NCBI RefSeq assembly: GCF_002848265.1
Contig: NZ_CP025422.1
Span: forward strand, 558,001-622,000
Length of the DNA: 64,000 bases
Source of the DNA: Zhihengliuella sp. ISTPL4
GTDB lineage: Bacteria; Actinomycetota; Actinomycetes; Actinomycetales; Microbacteriaceae
Direction of reading: 5' to 3'
Part shown: positions 44,867-55,049 of the stretch, in pieces
Numbering within the stretch: the first letter of the stretch is position 1
How the letters are laid out: the number at the start of each line of letters is the position of its first letter
Translations under genes and position numbers: made by a program
Notes under the pieces: model-generated
The model's database searches: none
What the model was told of the DNA's origin: nothing
What the model saw: the letters and a program-made list of their open reading frames with translations, nothing else

Positions 44867-46021
44867 ATGACTGTCGCCACCGCCCCCGCCCGCCCCCTCC
44901 GCATCGGCCCGATCGACCTCGACGTGCCGGTCGTCCTCGCGCCCATGGCCGGGATCACGAACACGGCATTCCGGCGCCTGTGCCGCGAGTACGGGGCCGG
45001 CCTCTACGTCAGCGAGATGATCACGTCGCGCGCCCTCGTGGAGCGTAACGAGACGACCATGCGGCTGATCCGGCACCACGAGTCGGAGACGCCGCGCTCC
45101 ATCCAGCTCTACGGCGTCGATCCGAAGACCATCGCCGAGGCCGTCCGCGTCATCGTCGCGGAAGACCACGCCGACCACATCGACCTCAACTTCGGCTGCC
45201 CGGTCCCGAAGGTGACACGCAAGGGCGGCGGAGCGGCCCTGCCATGGAAGTCGAAGCTCTTCGCGGACATCGTCGATCAGGCCGTCAAGGCCGCCGGCGA
45301 CATCCCGCTCACGGTGAAGATGCGTAAGGGCATCGACCGCGATCACCTCACGTTCCTCGACGCCGGGCGCGCCGCGGAGGATGCCGGTGCCGCTGCCGTG
45401 GCGCTGCACGCCCGCACCGCGAGCGAGTTCTACTCCGGTCACGCCGACTGGAACGCGATCGGCGAGCTCAAGCAGGCGGTGACCAGCATCCCCGTGCTCG
45501 GGAACGGCGACATCTGGTCGGCCGAGGACGCCGTGCGCATGATGGCGGAGACCGACTGCGACGGCGTCGTCGTCGGGCGTGGCTGCCTGGGTCGGCCGTG
45601 GCTGTTCGGGCAGCTGGCTCTCGCCTTCGGGGGAGAGGGCAAGACGGTCGATGCGACGCTTGGCTTCGTCGCCGACGCGTTCCGCCGTCACGCCGAGCTG
45701 CTCGTCGAGTTCTTCGAGGACGAGGACCGCGGCTGCCGCGACATCCGAAAGCACGTCTCCTGGTACTTCAAGGGCTACCCGGTGGGCGGCGACATCCGCA
45801 CGGGCCTGGCCACCGCGTCGAGCCTGCAGGAGATCGACGACCTTCTGGGCCGACTCGACCGTACGGCTCCGTACCCGGGCGCGGACGCCGAAGGGCAGCG
45901 TGGCCGCGCGGGGCACCCGAAGAGGACCGCCCTTCCGGAGAAGTGGCTGGAGTCGCGCGAGCTCGCCTCGTCGGCGTCGGAGATGATGCGTGGAGCGGAG
46001 ATCGAGAACAGTGGCGGATGA
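44867..46021 (+). CDS. dusB: tRNA-dihydrouridine synthase
   Basis: 384 residues. FMN-barrel motifs: VVLAPMAGITNTAFRRLCREYGAGLYVSEMI, HIDLNFGCPVPKVTRKGGGAALP (catalytic Cys in the FGCP loop), AVALHARTASEFYSGHADW and GNGDIWSAEDA. It reduces specific uridines in tRNA. The dus-dgt-dnaG order is conserved in actinobacteria; its end overlaps dgt by 11 bases. Confidence 0.94.
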   Translation: MTVATAPARPLRIGPIDLDVPVVLAPMAGITNTAFRRLCREYGAGLYVSEMITSRALVERNETTMRLIRHHESETPRSIQLYGVDPKTIAEAVRVIVAEDHADHIDLNFGCPVPKVTRKGGGAALPWKSKLFADIVDQAVKAAGDIPLTVKMRKGIDRDHLTFLDAGRAAEDAGAAAVALHARTASEFYSGHADWNAIGELKQAVTSIPVLGNGDIWSAEDAVRMMAETDCDGVVVGRGCLGRPWLFGQLALAFGGEGKTVDATLGFVADAFRRHAELLVEFFEDEDRGCRDIRKHVSWYFKGYPVGGDIRTGLATASSLQEIDDLLGRLDRTAPYPGADAEGQRGRAGHPKRTALPEKWLESRELASSASEMMRGAEIENSGG

Positions 46022-47396
46022 CCCCCTGGGCGGCGCACGCGCCGACGGCTATGACCCTCGTGACGCCGAGCGCTTCTTCGCGGAGACCCATCGTTCCGAA
46101 CGGGACGACTTCGCCCGCGACCGGGCGCGGGTGCTGCACTCCGCGGCGCTGCGACGGCTCGCCGCGAAGACGCAGGTGCTCAGCCCCGCCAGCACGGCCG
46201 ACTTCGCCCGCAACCGCCTGACGCACTCGCTCGAGGTCGCCCAGGTCGGTCGAGAGCTCGCCGCGGCCCTCGGGGTCTCGGCGGACGTGGTGGACACCGC
46301 GTGCCTGAGTCACGACCTCGGTCACCCGCCCTTCGGCCACAACGGCGAGCGGGCGCTGAACGAGTGGGCCGAGGCCATCGGCGGCTTCGAGGGCAACGCC
46401 CAGTCGCTCCGCATCCTCACCCGCCTGGAGGCGAAGGTGCTCGACGCCGACGGCTCCTCCGTCGGTCTGAACCTCACGCGGGCGAGTCTCGACGCGACCT
46501 GCAAGTATCCGTGGACCGTCGACAGCCCCGTCCCCGACCCGGGTGGTCGACTGAAGTTCGGCGTGTATCCGGAGGACGAGGCCGTGTTCCGGTGGATGCG
46601 CGAGGGGGCTCCCGGCCGCCTGCGCTGCATCGAGGCCGAGATCATGGACCTCTCCGACGACATCGCCTACTCCGTGCACGACTTCGAGGATGCGATCGTC
46701 AACGGCTACGTCGACGTCGCTCAGCTCGCCGACCCGGCGGCGCACGAGGCGTTGCTCAGCCGGATCCAGCAGTGGGTCGGCTACGACTTCACGCGCGACG
46801 AGCTGGCCGATGCCCTCTACCGGCTCGCCTCGCAGCCGATGTGGCTGGCGTCGTTCGATCGCTCCCGGCAGGACCTCGCCCGGCTCAAGAACCTGACGAG
46901 CGATCTCATCGGGCGCTTCGCGCGCGCGGCGGTCTCCGCTACGCGTGAGGCGTTCGGCGGCACGCGGCTGGTCCGCTACAACGCGCACGTCATCGTCCCG
47001 CGCGTGGTCGAGGTCGAGATCGCGGTGCTCAAGGGCATCATGGGGCAGGCGATCGTCACGATCGACGCCAGGAAGGGCGTCTACAAGGAGCAGCGCCGAG
47101 TGCTGAAGCGGTTGGCCGACGCCCTGTGGTCGACGGACACCCTGTGGTCGGCCGGCGCCGACGTTCTGGAGCCCGCGTTCGCGGCCGACTTCGTCGCGGC
47201 GGAGAGCGATGCGGAGCGGGCGCGGGTGGTCGTCGATCAGATCGCGAGTCTGACCGATCAGAGCGCGATCGACTGGCACAACCGGTTGGTCGGGGAGATC
47301 GACCCGGCGGAGGTCGGCATCTGGACGCCGCGTCATGCGCGCCCCGGCGCGCGCACGCCTGTCGAGAGGCGGCCCGTCGCAGAAGGCGCCCGCTGA
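46011..47396 (+). CDS. dgt: Deoxyguanosinetriphosphate triphosphohydrolase-like protein
   Basis: 461 residues from the GTG at 46011. HD-domain residues appear as [31 protein letters not shown] and [20 protein letters not shown]. It hydrolyses dGTP (or other dNTPs) to nucleoside and triphosphate, limiting dNTP pools. It overlaps dnaG by one base (TGATG), placing nucleotide control in one transcript with the primase. Confidence 0.94.
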   Translation: MADDPLGGARADGYDPRDAERFFAETHRSERDDFARDRARVLHSAALRRLAAKTQVLSPASTADFARNRLTHSLEVAQVGRELAAALGVSADVVDTACLSHDLGHPPFGHNGERALNEWAEAIGGFEGNAQSLRILTRLEAKVLDADGSSVGLNLTRASLDATCKYPWTVDSPVPDPGGRLKFGVYPEDEAVFRWMREGAPGRLRCIEAEIMDLSDDIAYSVHDFEDAIVNGYVDVAQLADPAAHEALLSRIQQWVGYDFTRDELADALYRLASQPMWLASFDRSRQDLARLKNLTSDLIGRFARAAVSATREAFGGTRLVRYNAHVIVPRVVEVEIAVLKGIMGQAIVTIDARKGVYKEQRRVLKRLADALWSTDTLWSAGADVLEPAFAADFVAAESDAERARVVVDQIASLTDQSAIDWHNRLVGEIDPAEVGIWTPRHARPGARTPVERRPVAEGAR

Positions 47397-49264
47397 TGCC
47401 CCGCATCAGGCAGGCCGACGTCGACGAGGTCAAGGCCCGCACCAATATCGCGGACATCGTGGGGGAGCGCGTGGCGCTGAAGTCCGCGGGCGTCGGCTCC
47501 CTCAAGGGTCTGTGTCCCTTCCACGACGAGAAGAGCCCCAGCTTCCACGTGCGTCAGCAGGTCGGCTACTACCACTGCTTCGGCTGCGGTGAGTCGGGCG
47601 ACGTGTACTCCTTCCTCCGGGCGATGGACCACGTGAGCTTCACGGAGGCGGTCGAGCGCCTCGCGGGCCGCATCGGCTACACCCTGCACTACGAGGACGG
47701 CGGCGCGGCGCCGGAGACGAGTGGCCGCAGTCGGCTGTACGCGGCGAACACGGCCGCGGCGGAGTTCTTCCGCTCCCAGCTGCTGTCTCCCGATGCGGAG
47801 GCGGCCCGACGGTTCCTCGGGGAGCGCGGCTTCGATGCGGGCGCCGCGGCGCACTTCGGTGTCGGCTTCGCGCCGCGAGGCTGGGACGGCATGCTCAAGG
47901 CGTTGACCGCCCAGGGCTTCACGCGCGAGGAGTTGAGCACGGCCGGCCTCGTCTCGACGGGACAGCGCGGCGTGTACGACCGATTCCGCGGGCGTCTCGT
48001 CTGGCCGATCCGCGACGTGTCCGGGCAGACCATCGGCTTCGGCGCGCGCAAGCTCTTCGAGGACGACCAGGGCCCCAAGTACCTCAACACCCCTGAGACG
48101 CCGATCTACAAGAAAGCCCAGGTGCTCTACGGGCTCGATCTCGCCAAGCGCGACATCGCGCGCGGCGACCCGCGTCGGGTCGTCGTCGTCGAGGGCTACA
48201 CCGACGTGATGGCCTGCCACCTCGCCGGGCTCACGACGGCCGTCGCGACCTGTGGCACCGCGTTCGGCGCCGAGCACATCAAGGTGCTCCGGCGGGTGAT
48301 GGGCGATGACAATGCGTCGGGCGAGGTGGTGTTCACGTTCGACGGCGACGAGGCGGGGCAGAAGGCCGCGCTCCGGGCGTTCACGGAGGACGACAAGTTC
48401 AATGCGCAGACCTTCGTCGCGGTCGCGCCGGACGGTCTCGACCCGTGCGACCTCCGGCTGCAGCGCGGAGACGCGGCCGTGCGCGGCCTCATGGACGCGA
48501 AGCAGCCGATGTTCGAGTTCGCGATCGATCGCAAGCTCGCGGGTTTCGACCTCGCCACGGTCGAGGGACGGGTCGGCGCCCTCCGCGCCGCCGCCCCGAT
48601 CGTCGCGGAGATCCGCGACCGCCTGCTGCGCCCCGGCTACGAGCGGGTGCTCGCACGCCGCCTGGGCATGGACCCGACGGAGGTGCACGGAGAGGTCGAG
48701 CGCGCCGCCCGAGGGGCGCAGGCCGCTGCCTCCCAGCCGCGCCGCGAGGCGGTGCCGCGAGTCGATCCGGCCACGGGGGCGCCGGGCGTGGCCGCCGTCA
48801 CGCTGGCGAGCCTCCCGCGCTCGCCCGACGTCGCCGTGGAGCGCGACGCACTCATGGGGGCTCTCCAGTACGGACACCAGGTCGATACGGCGCTGCTGAC
48901 GCGGGCCCTCGCCGAGCCGTTCCGCACGCCCGGTCTCGATGCGGTGCGTGAGGCCGTCGTCGCCGCACCCGACCGCAGCCGGCCGGGATGGGTGACCGAT
49001 GCGGTGAACAGCGTGCGCGAGCCCTATCGCTCGCTTGCCGGGGAGCTGTTGATGACCCCGTTCCCCGCCCGCGACGAAGCCGGTGCGGTGGCGTCCGCGA
49101 CCGATCTCGCACGGCGGCTGGTGCTGCGGCAGCTCGAGCACGAGAAGCAGGAGCTTCTCGGCGCCGTCCAGCGGGTTCCGGCCGACTCCGACGGCGGGCG
49201 CGCGCTGCGGGTGCGGCTGCGGGACATCGACGTCGAGCGCCAGCGGTTCTTCGCCGAGTCGTAA
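47396..49264 (+). CDS. dnaG: DNA primase
   Basis: 622 residues from the ATG at 47396; the upstream open frame overlaps dgt. The zinc-binding domain has [13 protein letters not shown] and [12 protein letters not shown] (CHC2 type). The TOPRIM core has [12 protein letters not shown] and [12 protein letters not shown], and the C-terminal helicase-interaction domain ends with [13 protein letters not shown]. It makes RNA primers for replication. Length is normal. Confidence 0.96.
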   Translation: MPRIRQADVDEVKARTNIADIVGERVALKSAGVGSLKGLCPFHDEKSPSFHVRQQVGYYHCFGCGESGDVYSFLRAMDHVSFTEAVERLAGRIGYTLHYEDGGAAPETSGRSRLYAANTAAAEFFRSQLLSPDAEAARRFLGERGFDAGAAAHFGVGFAPRGWDGMLKALTAQGFTREELSTAGLVSTGQRGVYDRFRGRLVWPIRDVSGQTIGFGARKLFEDDQGPKYLNTPETPIYKKAQVLYGLDLAKRDIARGDPRRVVVVEGYTDVMACHLAGLTTAVATCGTAFGAEHIKVLRRVMGDDNASGEVVFTFDGDEAGQKAALRAFTEDDKFNAQTFVAVAPDGLDPCDLRLQRGDAAVRGLMDAKQPMFEFAIDRKLAGFDLATVEGRVGALRAAAPIVAEIRDRLLRPGYERVLARRLGMDPTEVHGEVERAARGAQAAASQPRREAVPRVDPATGAPGVAAVTLASLPRSPDVAVERDALMGALQYGHQVDTALLTRALAEPFRTPGLDAVREAVVAAPDRSRPGWVTDAVNSVREPYRSLAGELLMTPFPARDEAGAVASATDLARRLVLRQLEHEKQELLGAVQRVPADSDGGRALRVRLRDIDVERQRFFAES

Positions 49265-49300
49265 CCGGAACGGCGGCGCACGAGACGGCAGGATGGACAC

Positions 49301-50074
49301 ATGCCCCGCACGCCCGAATCCTCGAACGCGATCGAGTGCTCCGATCTGGTCATCGACCGGATCGGTCACGGCACGCCCAATCGCGCCGTCGACGGCGTGA
49401 CGTTCTCGCTCGATCCCGGCGGGCTGATCTGCGTCGCGGGGCCCACCGGATCGGGGAAGTCGACCCTCGTCGCTGCGCTGGCCGGCTCCACCGATCCTTC
49501 GGTGCGCGTCGTCGGCGGGCGGGCGCAGGTGTGCGGCATCGATATCCGTCGTCCGGGTCGCAAGCACCGCATCCTCACCTACCGCACGGGCTTCGTGCCG
49601 CAGGGTGCCGGGGCGGATCTGCCGCCGCAGCTGACGGTCAACGAGGTCATCGCCGAGCCGATCCTCATCCGGGAGAAGCGCGTCAACACCCGCGCGCTGT
49701 CGATCCGCGTGGCGACGCTCCTGGACGAGCTCCACCTGCCGCTCGGGACCGCGACGAAGTTCCCCTACGAGCTCAGTGCGGGCATGCGCCAGCGCGTCGC
49801 GATCGCCCGCTCGTTCGTGCTGGAGCCGCGTGTGCTCATCGCCGACGAGATCCTCGCGAACCTCGATCTGGAGGTGCGCCCGGTGGTGTTCGACGCCATC
49901 ACGCGACGCCGCAAGGAAGAGGGGATGGCAGCGCTCCTCGTCACCAACGACGCGGACTTCATCCGTGAGCTCAACGCCGAGACACTGATGCTGCGCGGGG
50001 GCCACGTCGTCGCGCGCGGCGTCGGCAAGGACCTCCTCTGGGTGCCCAACGCGGAGTCGGATTCCCGCCGCTGA
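49301..50074 (+). CDS. ABC transporter ATP-binding protein
   Basis: 257 residues. Walker A is GPTGSGKST (about 48-56), the Q-loop is FVPQG, the signature is LSAGMRQRVAIARSF and Walker B is VLIADEILANLDLE. The signature has SAGM in place of SGGQ, and Walker B ends in ADE as in peptide/nickel-type importers. No permease gene is adjacent, so it either serves a transporter encoded elsewhere or has a non-transport role. AGGAT lies 8-9 bases before the ATG. Confidence 0.85.
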   Translation: MPRTPESSNAIECSDLVIDRIGHGTPNRAVDGVTFSLDPGGLICVAGPTGSGKSTLVAALAGSTDPSVRVVGGRAQVCGIDIRRPGRKHRILTYRTGFVPQGAGADLPPQLTVNEVIAEPILIREKRVNTRALSIRVATLLDELHLPLGTATKFPYELSAGMRQRVAIARSFVLEPRVLIADEILANLDLEVRPVVFDAITRRRKEEGMAALLVTNDADFIRELNAETLMLRGGHVVARGVGKDLLWVPNAESDSRR

Positions 50075-50136
50075 GCGCGACACGCCCGACGGCCGCGGAA
50101 GGCGGCCCGGTGTCACGAACAGGCTCCGGAGTTTGC

Positions 50137-50142
50137 TAAACT
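50137..50142 (+). promoter_or_regulatory. Putative tRNA-Asn promoter, extended -10 (TGC-TAAACT)
   Basis: TAAACT preceded by TGC lies about 30 bases before the mature tRNA end, the normal distance for a short 5' leader that RNase P removes. Confidence 0.5.
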
Positions 50143-50171
50143 TGACGAGTTGCCCGCACCGCGGAGCACAT

Positions 50172-50247
50172 TCCTCGGTAGCTCAATTGGCAGAGCAGCC
50201 GGCTGTTAACCGGCAGGTTCTTGGTTCGAGTCCAAGCCGGGGAGCCA
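50172..50247 (+). tRNA. tRNA-Asn (anticodon GTT)
   Basis: The cloverleaf folds completely. Acceptor TCCTCGG pairs with CCGGGGA, the D arm is GCTC-AATTGGCA-GAGC and the anticodon stem is GCCGG/CCGGC with loop CTGTTAA (GTT at positions 34-36). The variable loop is AGGTT and the T arm is CTTGG-TTCGAGT-CCAAG. The discriminator is G, and CCA is encoded (50245-50247). A terminator follows six bases later, so it is a single-gene transcript. Confidence 0.97.
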
Positions 50248-50252
50248 ACGAG

Positions 50253-50280
50253 AAAAGCCCCCTCTTCGGAGGGGGCTTTT
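50253..50280 (+). terminator. Terminator after tRNA-Asn
   Basis: AAAAGCCCCCTC-TTCG-GAGGGGGCTTTT is a perfect 12-bp stem with a stable TTCG tetraloop and flanking A/T runs. Confidence 0.9.
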
Positions 50281-50313
50281 GTCGTTGGCGGGCTGCCGCA
50301 CGGGCGCCGGACG

Positions 50314-50347
50314 GAGAAGAGCCCCTCCACGCGGAGGGGCTCTTCTC
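50314..50347 (-). terminator. Terminator after the APC permease gene
   Basis: GAGAAGAGCCCCTCC-ACGC-GGAGGGGCTCTTCTC is a perfect 15-bp stem, 16 bases after the stop of the minus-strand permease. Confidence 0.85.
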
Positions 50348-50362
50348 ATCGGGGAGCGTCGT

Positions 50363-51799
50363 TCAGCCGACGCCCTCCATGGCGCTCGTCTCGGTGTTGC
50401 CGATCCGGGCGATCACGTCCGGGCGGCGACGCGCGAGGTAGGCGTACCGGGTCAGCGCGAGGGCGACAGTCACGAGGAATACGTACGGGATCACGTTGTA
50501 CGGGAACGCCGGGACGGGCCACACGTTCGCGAAGAAGACGTACGCCATCGTCACGACGGCGACAGTCGCGCACACCTTGACCAAGCCGTTCCGCATCTTC
50601 GCCCGCTGCGTGTAGACCACGCAGGCGATGGCGACGAGGGCGTAGGCGACCATGTAGCCATAGGTGCCCCAGGTGTTGACCCAGACGAGGATGTCGCCCG
50701 TCGCCGCTCCCGCCACCAGCAGCACGATGTCGACCGTGATCGCCGCAGCGCCGGCGAGGATGAGCACGCGGTGCGGCGTGAGGTGCTGCTCGTGCGTGCG
50801 GCCGAAGCGCTCCGCGACGACACCCTCCTTGCCCATCACGTAGACGATGCGTCCGATCACGTTGAGCGGAGCGACGACGACCGCGAAGAACGACGCGGAC
50901 ACCCCGAAGGTGAGCACGGCGGCGAACCAGCCCGGCATGCCGATGAGGGCGGACATGCTCTCCAGTGGGCTTGCGGCGGTGGCGAGATCGTCACCGAGCA
51001 CCGCGATCTGCGTGTAGGCGGCGAAGACGTAGAGGACGCCGACGCCGAGGGCGCTCCACATGATCGCGCGGGGGATCGCCTTGTACGGCTCCTTGGCCTC
51101 GCGCCCGAGGGCGTCCGCGGAGGAGAAGCCCACGAAGCCCAGGATGCCGAGCACCATGCCGGACGCGATGCCCTGGAACGAGGAGCCGGTCGCGAGCACC
51201 TGCGCAGGGTTCCACGCGGTGGGACCCGCCCACACGAGCGCCGCGATGAGCAGCACGAGGATGATGCCGACCGAGAGCAGCTCGAGGACGAGGGAGACCC
51301 GCGCGGAGAGCCGGATACCACGGATCGTGAAGAGCGTGGCGAGCCCACCGAGCACGACCGCAAGGCCGATGTCCCAGCCGAGGCCCTGCGCCGGGAGGCC
51401 GAGCATGCTCAGGAACTGCGCCATGTAGCTGACCGAGCCGCTGAGGGAGGCCGCCGCGATGCCGAAGCAGCCGATCAGCAGTGTGACCCCGGCGAGGAAG
51501 GCGCCGAACGGGCCGAGGCCCTTGGACACGTAGGTGTAGAGCGAGCCCGCGGAGGCGTGCTTGCGGGCGAACACCACGACGCAGTAGCCGACGCACAGGA
51601 TCACGATCGTGGCGAGGGCGAAGGCGTAGATGGTGCCGTTCCCGGCACCGAGGAAGATGGCGGCGGCGGTGAAGGCGATGACCGCGCTGGGGGCGATGTT
51701 GGCGATGGCCTGGGCGGCGAGCTCGGGTCCGCTCATGACGCCGGTGCGGAGACCGGCATCCTGCGGGGCGCCAGGCGGGGCGACGACGGTGTCTGACAT
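50363..51799 (-). CDS. APC family amino acid/amine permease
   Basis: 478 residues, ATG with GGAGACCC upstream. About twelve transmembrane helices follow a short cytoplasmic start. The first helix carries IANIAPSAVIAFTAAAIFLGAGNGT, and VGFSSADALGREAKEPYKAIPRAI is the conserved APC loop after helix 6. It imports amino acids or amines by proton or exchange coupling; the substrate is unknown. It is 46 nt downstream of the alcohol dehydrogenase gene in the same direction, so they form an operon under the divergent PucR protein. Confidence 0.88.
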   Translation of the reverse strand: MSDTVVAPPGAPQDAGLRTGVMSGPELAAQAIANIAPSAVIAFTAAAIFLGAGNGTIYAFALATIVILCVGYCVVVFARKHASAGSLYTYVSKGLGPFGAFLAGVTLLIGCFGIAAASLSGSVSYMAQFLSMLGLPAQGLGWDIGLAVVLGGLATLFTIRGIRLSARVSLVLELLSVGIILVLLIAALVWAGPTAWNPAQVLATGSSFQGIASGMVLGILGFVGFSSADALGREAKEPYKAIPRAIMWSALGVGVLYVFAAYTQIAVLGDDLATAASPLESMSALIGMPGWFAAVLTFGVSASFFAVVVAPLNVIGRIVYVMGKEGVVAERFGRTHEQHLTPHRVLILAGAAAITVDIVLLVAGAATGDILVWVNTWGTYGYMVAYALVAIACVVYTQRAKMRNGLVKVCATVAVVTMAYVFFANVWPVPAFPYNVIPYVFLVTVALALTRYAYLARRRPDVIARIGNTETSAMEGVG

Positions 51800-51845
51800 G
51801 GGTCTCCTGGATTCGGGTTTCAGGGATGGGGGCCGCGCGTGGCGG

Positions 51846-52943
51846 TCAGGGGATGAGGAGGGTGCGCAGTGCCGAGCCGCCGTCGAGGTCGTCCAGGGCG
51901 GCGGCGGCCTCGGAGAGCGGACGACGGCCGGAGATCAGCGGATCGATCTTGAGCTGCCCGTCCATGTAGCGGTCGACGAGCGCGGGGACGTCGATCGACG
52001 GGCGCACCGAGCCGTAGTTGGAGCCGAGGATCCGCTGGTCGGCCTCGGCGAGGACGAGCGGCTCGAACGAGGCGCGTGCGCCCGTGGGCGGCAGTCCGAC
52101 GATCACCGCGGCACCGCCGAGCCCGAGCATCTGGATGGACTGCTCGGTCGTGGAGGTGCGCCCGATCGCGTCGAAGGCGTAGTCGACGCCGTCCGGGATG
52201 AGCTCCCGCAGCTGCGCCACGGCGTCGCCCTGGGAGGCGTCGATGCGGTCGGTGGCCCCGAACTGCAGAGCCATCTGCGTCTTCTCCGGCCGCACGTCGA
52301 TCGCGACGATGCGCTCGGCACCGGCGAGACGGGCGCCCTGGACGACGTTGAGCCCGACGCCGCCGCAGCCGATGACGGCGACGGTCGATCCCGGTTCCAC
52401 CGCGGCGGTGTTCAGTACGGCGCCCACACCGGTCGCGACCGCGCAGCCGACCACGGCGATGACGTCGAGGGGTGCATCGTCGCGGACCTTGACGGCACCG
52501 GACGCGGGGACGACCACCTCTTCCGCGAACGACGAGACACCGAGGTAGTGATGCAGCTGCTCGCCGTCACGGCTCAGGCGGGACGTGCCGTCGAACAGCA
52601 CGCCGAGAGGAGCGACCACGGTGGCGACCTTCTGACAGCGGGCCTCGTGGCCGGCGCGGCAGTAGCGGCATTCGCCGCACGGGGGCACCCAGCTCAGCAC
52701 GACGTGGTCGCCGACGGCGAGCGTGGTGACGCCCTCGCCGAGTTCGGTGACGACGCCGGAGCCCTCGTGCCCCATGACCAGGGGAGCGGCGGCGTCCCAC
52801 TCGCCGCGCTTGACGTGCAGGTCGGAGTGGCAGACGCCGGCAGCGGCGATGCGCACGCGCACCTCACCGGCGCGGGGCGGGGCGAGGTCGACGTCGACGA
52901 ACTCGATGGGCGACTGGGGGTCGCGGAAGACAACAGCTTTCAT
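51846..52943 (-). CDS. Zinc-dependent alcohol dehydrogenase (MDR family)
   Basis: 365 residues. Catalytic zinc ligands Cys38 (GVCHSD) and His59-Glu60 (GHEGSG), structural zinc ligands Cys89, Cys92, Cys95 and Cys103 (CGECRYCRAGHEARC), and the dinucleotide loop IGCGGVGLNVVQGA near 195 are all present. This is the class III-like branch, which includes formaldehyde and NDMA-type alcohol dehydrogenases; the exact alcohol or aldehyde is unknown. Association with an amine permease and a PucR regulator suggests catabolism of an amino alcohol or amine-derived aldehyde, an inference from context. Confidence 0.88.
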   Translation of the reverse strand: MKAVVFRDPQSPIEFVDVDLAPPRAGEVRVRIAAAGVCHSDLHVKRGEWDAAAPLVMGHEGSGVVTELGEGVTTLAVGDHVVLSWVPPCGECRYCRAGHEARCQKVATVVAPLGVLFDGTSRLSRDGEQLHHYLGVSSFAEEVVVPASGAVKVRDDAPLDVIAVVGCAVATGVGAVLNTAAVEPGSTVAVIGCGGVGLNVVQGARLAGAERIVAIDVRPEKTQMALQFGATDRIDASQGDAVAQLRELIPDGVDYAFDAIGRTSTTEQSIQMLGLGGAAVIVGLPPTGARASFEPLVLAEADQRILGSNYGSVRPSIDVPALVDRYMDGQLKIDPLISGRRPLSEAAAALDDLDGGSALRTLLIP

Positions 52944-53045
52944 GACATCCTTCGGAAAGTGGGGATGCGCACGATGCTAGGAGAGAGGGGAAGTTCTCGG
53001 CATCCGACAGAAGTGTGAAGAGCGGGGACACTCTTCGACAATCTG

Positions 53046-53051
53046 TATGAT
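53046..53051 (+). promoter_or_regulatory. Putative -10 box (TATGAT), leaderless start of the pucR-like gene
   Basis: TATGAT ends six bases before the GTG at 53058, close to the sigma-70 consensus. It supports this GTG as the true start. Confidence 0.55.
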
Positions 53052-53057
53052 CTGAGA

Positions 53058-54470
53058 GTGGCTCGTGACGTCGCCTCCGTGGCCAGATATCTTCGGGCGG
53101 AACTGCTGCCCGGCGCCGTCCCCGGAGCGCGGCCCGTCCATGCGGTGCTACCCCTCGCCGACTTCGGTCCGCCGGTCGATCCGCTCCACGTGACCCTCGT
53201 CGCGGCGGAGGAGTTCCCGATCCTCGGCGTCGAGGATGACCGACGCGCGGCGTTGGGGGAGGCGGTGGTGGTCACCAGCGACGACAGCCCCGGTCTTCGC
53301 CAATCCGTCAGAGATGCGGGGATCACGGCGATCGTCGGGGTGCCGATGTCGCCGCCGCTGCTGGTCCCGACCCTGACCTCGCTTCTCGCGGTCGATCAGG
53401 CGGCGGAGGCGCGGGCGATCACCTCGGCGATGCGGGTGCTCACCCTCGCGGCGCGACGCAGCGGCATCACCGGCGTCATCGCGGAGCTGGCGCACCGCAT
53501 CGACGGGTGGGCCGTGCTCCTCGACCGGCACGGCGAGGTCATCACGACGGCGGGCGCCGGGAGCCTGCACATCGACGACGCGATCGCCGTCGCCGTCGGC
53601 AGGCCGGTGCGCGTGCGGCATCGCGCTCTCCAGGTGCATCCGGTCGGCCCCGGTCAGGACATCAGTGCGCAGCTCGTGACCGCTCCGCGGAACGACAGCT
53701 CCGGCCGCGGTCGGGAACTGAGTTCGCAGGCGGCCGCGCTGCTCGACCTCTTGATGCGCACGAGGGACAGCAGCCAGCTGGAGCGCCTCGGCCGCTCCAT
53801 GATGTTCGAGACCCTGCGCGAAGGAGGAGAGGATGCCACTCGTCTGCTCCGCCGTTGGGGGGTGCACGAGCGCGTGCTGGTGGGCTTCGCCCTCGCGTCC
53901 CGGACCAGCGGGGTCGACGTCGAGCACCTGCTCGGTCTCTGGCTCGACGAGCTGGGAGCGGAGCACGTCTTCACGTCTCAGCGGGGAATCGTGCAGGGCG
54001 TCGTGCGCGAGGACCATGCCGACCAGATCGCGCATCGCGCCCGAGCGTTCGCGTCGACGCTCTATCTCGGTCTCGGCCGACCGGCGGGCACGGATGCCCT
54101 CGCCCGCACCATCGATGAGGCGCGGCACGCCTGCGAGGCCGCGCGCTCTGGCGGTGAACGCGTAGTCCGCTACGAGGCCATCCCGACGGTGTCGTTCGTG
54201 CTCGGGGCGCTGGACCCGGATCAGACCGGCCGGCTCGCGCGCCTGCTCGACCCGCTCCGAGCGACGGAGCGGCCGGCCGAGCTCCGGGACACGCTCCGGG
54301 TGTTCCTCGCGTGCAACGGGGCCTGGAGCGACAGTGCGGCTCGACTGCGCATCCACCGACAGACGCTGACGACGCGCATCCGACGGATCGAGGATCTCAT
54401 CGGCCTCTCGCTGTCCGATCCGGACGACCGCGTCGCCGCGTGGCTCGCCCTGCGCGCGGGCGACGGCTGA
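53058..54470 (+). CDS. PucR family transcriptional regulator
   Basis: 470 residues from GTG. The N-terminal PucR-type sensor includes HVTLVAAEEFPILG and the GITAIVGVPMSPP segment. A GGDEF-like central region follows, and the C-terminal HTH_30 is diagnostic (LRDTLRVFLACNGAWSDSAARLRIHRQTLTTRIRRIEDLIGLSL). PucR-type proteins usually activate nearby catabolic operons when a small molecule is sensed. It is divergent from the alcohol dehydrogenase-permease operon with 114 nt between, so it most likely controls that operon. Confidence 0.88.
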   Translation: MARDVASVARYLRAELLPGAVPGARPVHAVLPLADFGPPVDPLHVTLVAAEEFPILGVEDDRRAALGEAVVVTSDDSPGLRQSVRDAGITAIVGVPMSPPLLVPTLTSLLAVDQAAEARAITSAMRVLTLAARRSGITGVIAELAHRIDGWAVLLDRHGEVITTAGAGSLHIDDAIAVAVGRPVRVRHRALQVHPVGPGQDISAQLVTAPRNDSSGRGRELSSQAAALLDLLMRTRDSSQLERLGRSMMFETLREGGEDATRLLRRWGVHERVLVGFALASRTSGVDVEHLLGLWLDELGAEHVFTSQRGIVQGVVREDHADQIAHRARAFASTLYLGLGRPAGTDALARTIDEARHACEAARSGGERVVRYEAIPTVSFVLGALDPDQTGRLARLLDPLRATERPAELRDTLRVFLACNGAWSDSAARLRIHRQTLTTRIRRIEDLIGLSLSDPDDRVAAWLALRAGDG

Positions 54471-54485
54471 GTCCCTGGCTGACGA

Positions 54486-54517
54486 CGAAGGGCCCCGCCG
54501 GATGGCGGAGCCCTTCG
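54486..54517. terminator. Terminator between the pucR-like gene and the septum-type lipoprotein gene
   Basis: CGAAGGGCcCCGCC pairs with GGCGGaGCCCTTCG around GGAT with one mismatch, and serves both converging genes. Confidence 0.75.
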
Positions 54518-54533
54518 TGAAGACGCGGTCGGA

Positions 54534-55049
54534 TCAGCGCGCGGCGCCCTTGAGCGACCCCTCGACCTGGCCGGCCGGGTCGACGATGATGCACTGGATC
54601 ACGCGGTCGTTGGCCTGCTCCCACGACTCCTGGCTGGGCGTCAGCGTGGTGACGTCGAGGGCGGACTCCTGGTAGGAGACGCCGACGAAGGAGGTGTACG
54701 CGTCGCCGATGCACTCCTCGGAGGCGGTGCTGATGGCGTCCTCGGAGTAGTCGCCGTCGTCCATCTTGATCTCGTAGAAGACCTCTTCGTCGTGCGGCTC
54801 GGAGCACGGCACGACGTTCGCGTCGGTGAGCATCCCGGAGCCGGTCTCGAGCATGCAGTCGCCGAGCTTCACGGAGAAGACGTCGATGTTCGCGCTCTCG
54901 GTGACCTGGCCGGTCTCTTCGTCGCGGTCGGCGTCGGCGCGACCGCCGCCGAGGATGCTGTTGATCGCGCTGCAGCCGGTGAGGGCGAGCGAGACGGCGA
55001 CGGCCGAACCGGTGAGCACGAGTGCGCGACGGGTGCGCGACTTCATCAT
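54534..55049 (-). CDS. Septum formation-family lipoprotein
   Basis: 171 residues, ATG with AGGGG six bases upstream. Lipoprotein signal: basic MMKSRTRRA, hydrophobic segment and SLALTGC lipobox. The mature part has FSVKLGDCMLETG, VPCSEPHDEEVFYEIKMDDG and SEECIGDAYTSFVGVSY. The paired 'GDC...vpC..pH..ev' cysteines define the actinobacterial septum_form domain. Function is poorly known; members are surface lipoproteins linked by name to septation. Confidence 0.78.
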   Translation of the reverse strand: MMKSRTRRALVLTGSAVAVSLALTGCSAINSILGGGRADADRDEETGQVTESANIDVFSVKLGDCMLETGSGMLTDANVVPCSEPHDEEVFYEIKMDDGDYSEDAISTASEECIGDAYTSFVGVSYQESALDVTTLTPSQESWEQANDRVIQCIIVDPAGQVEGSLKGAAR

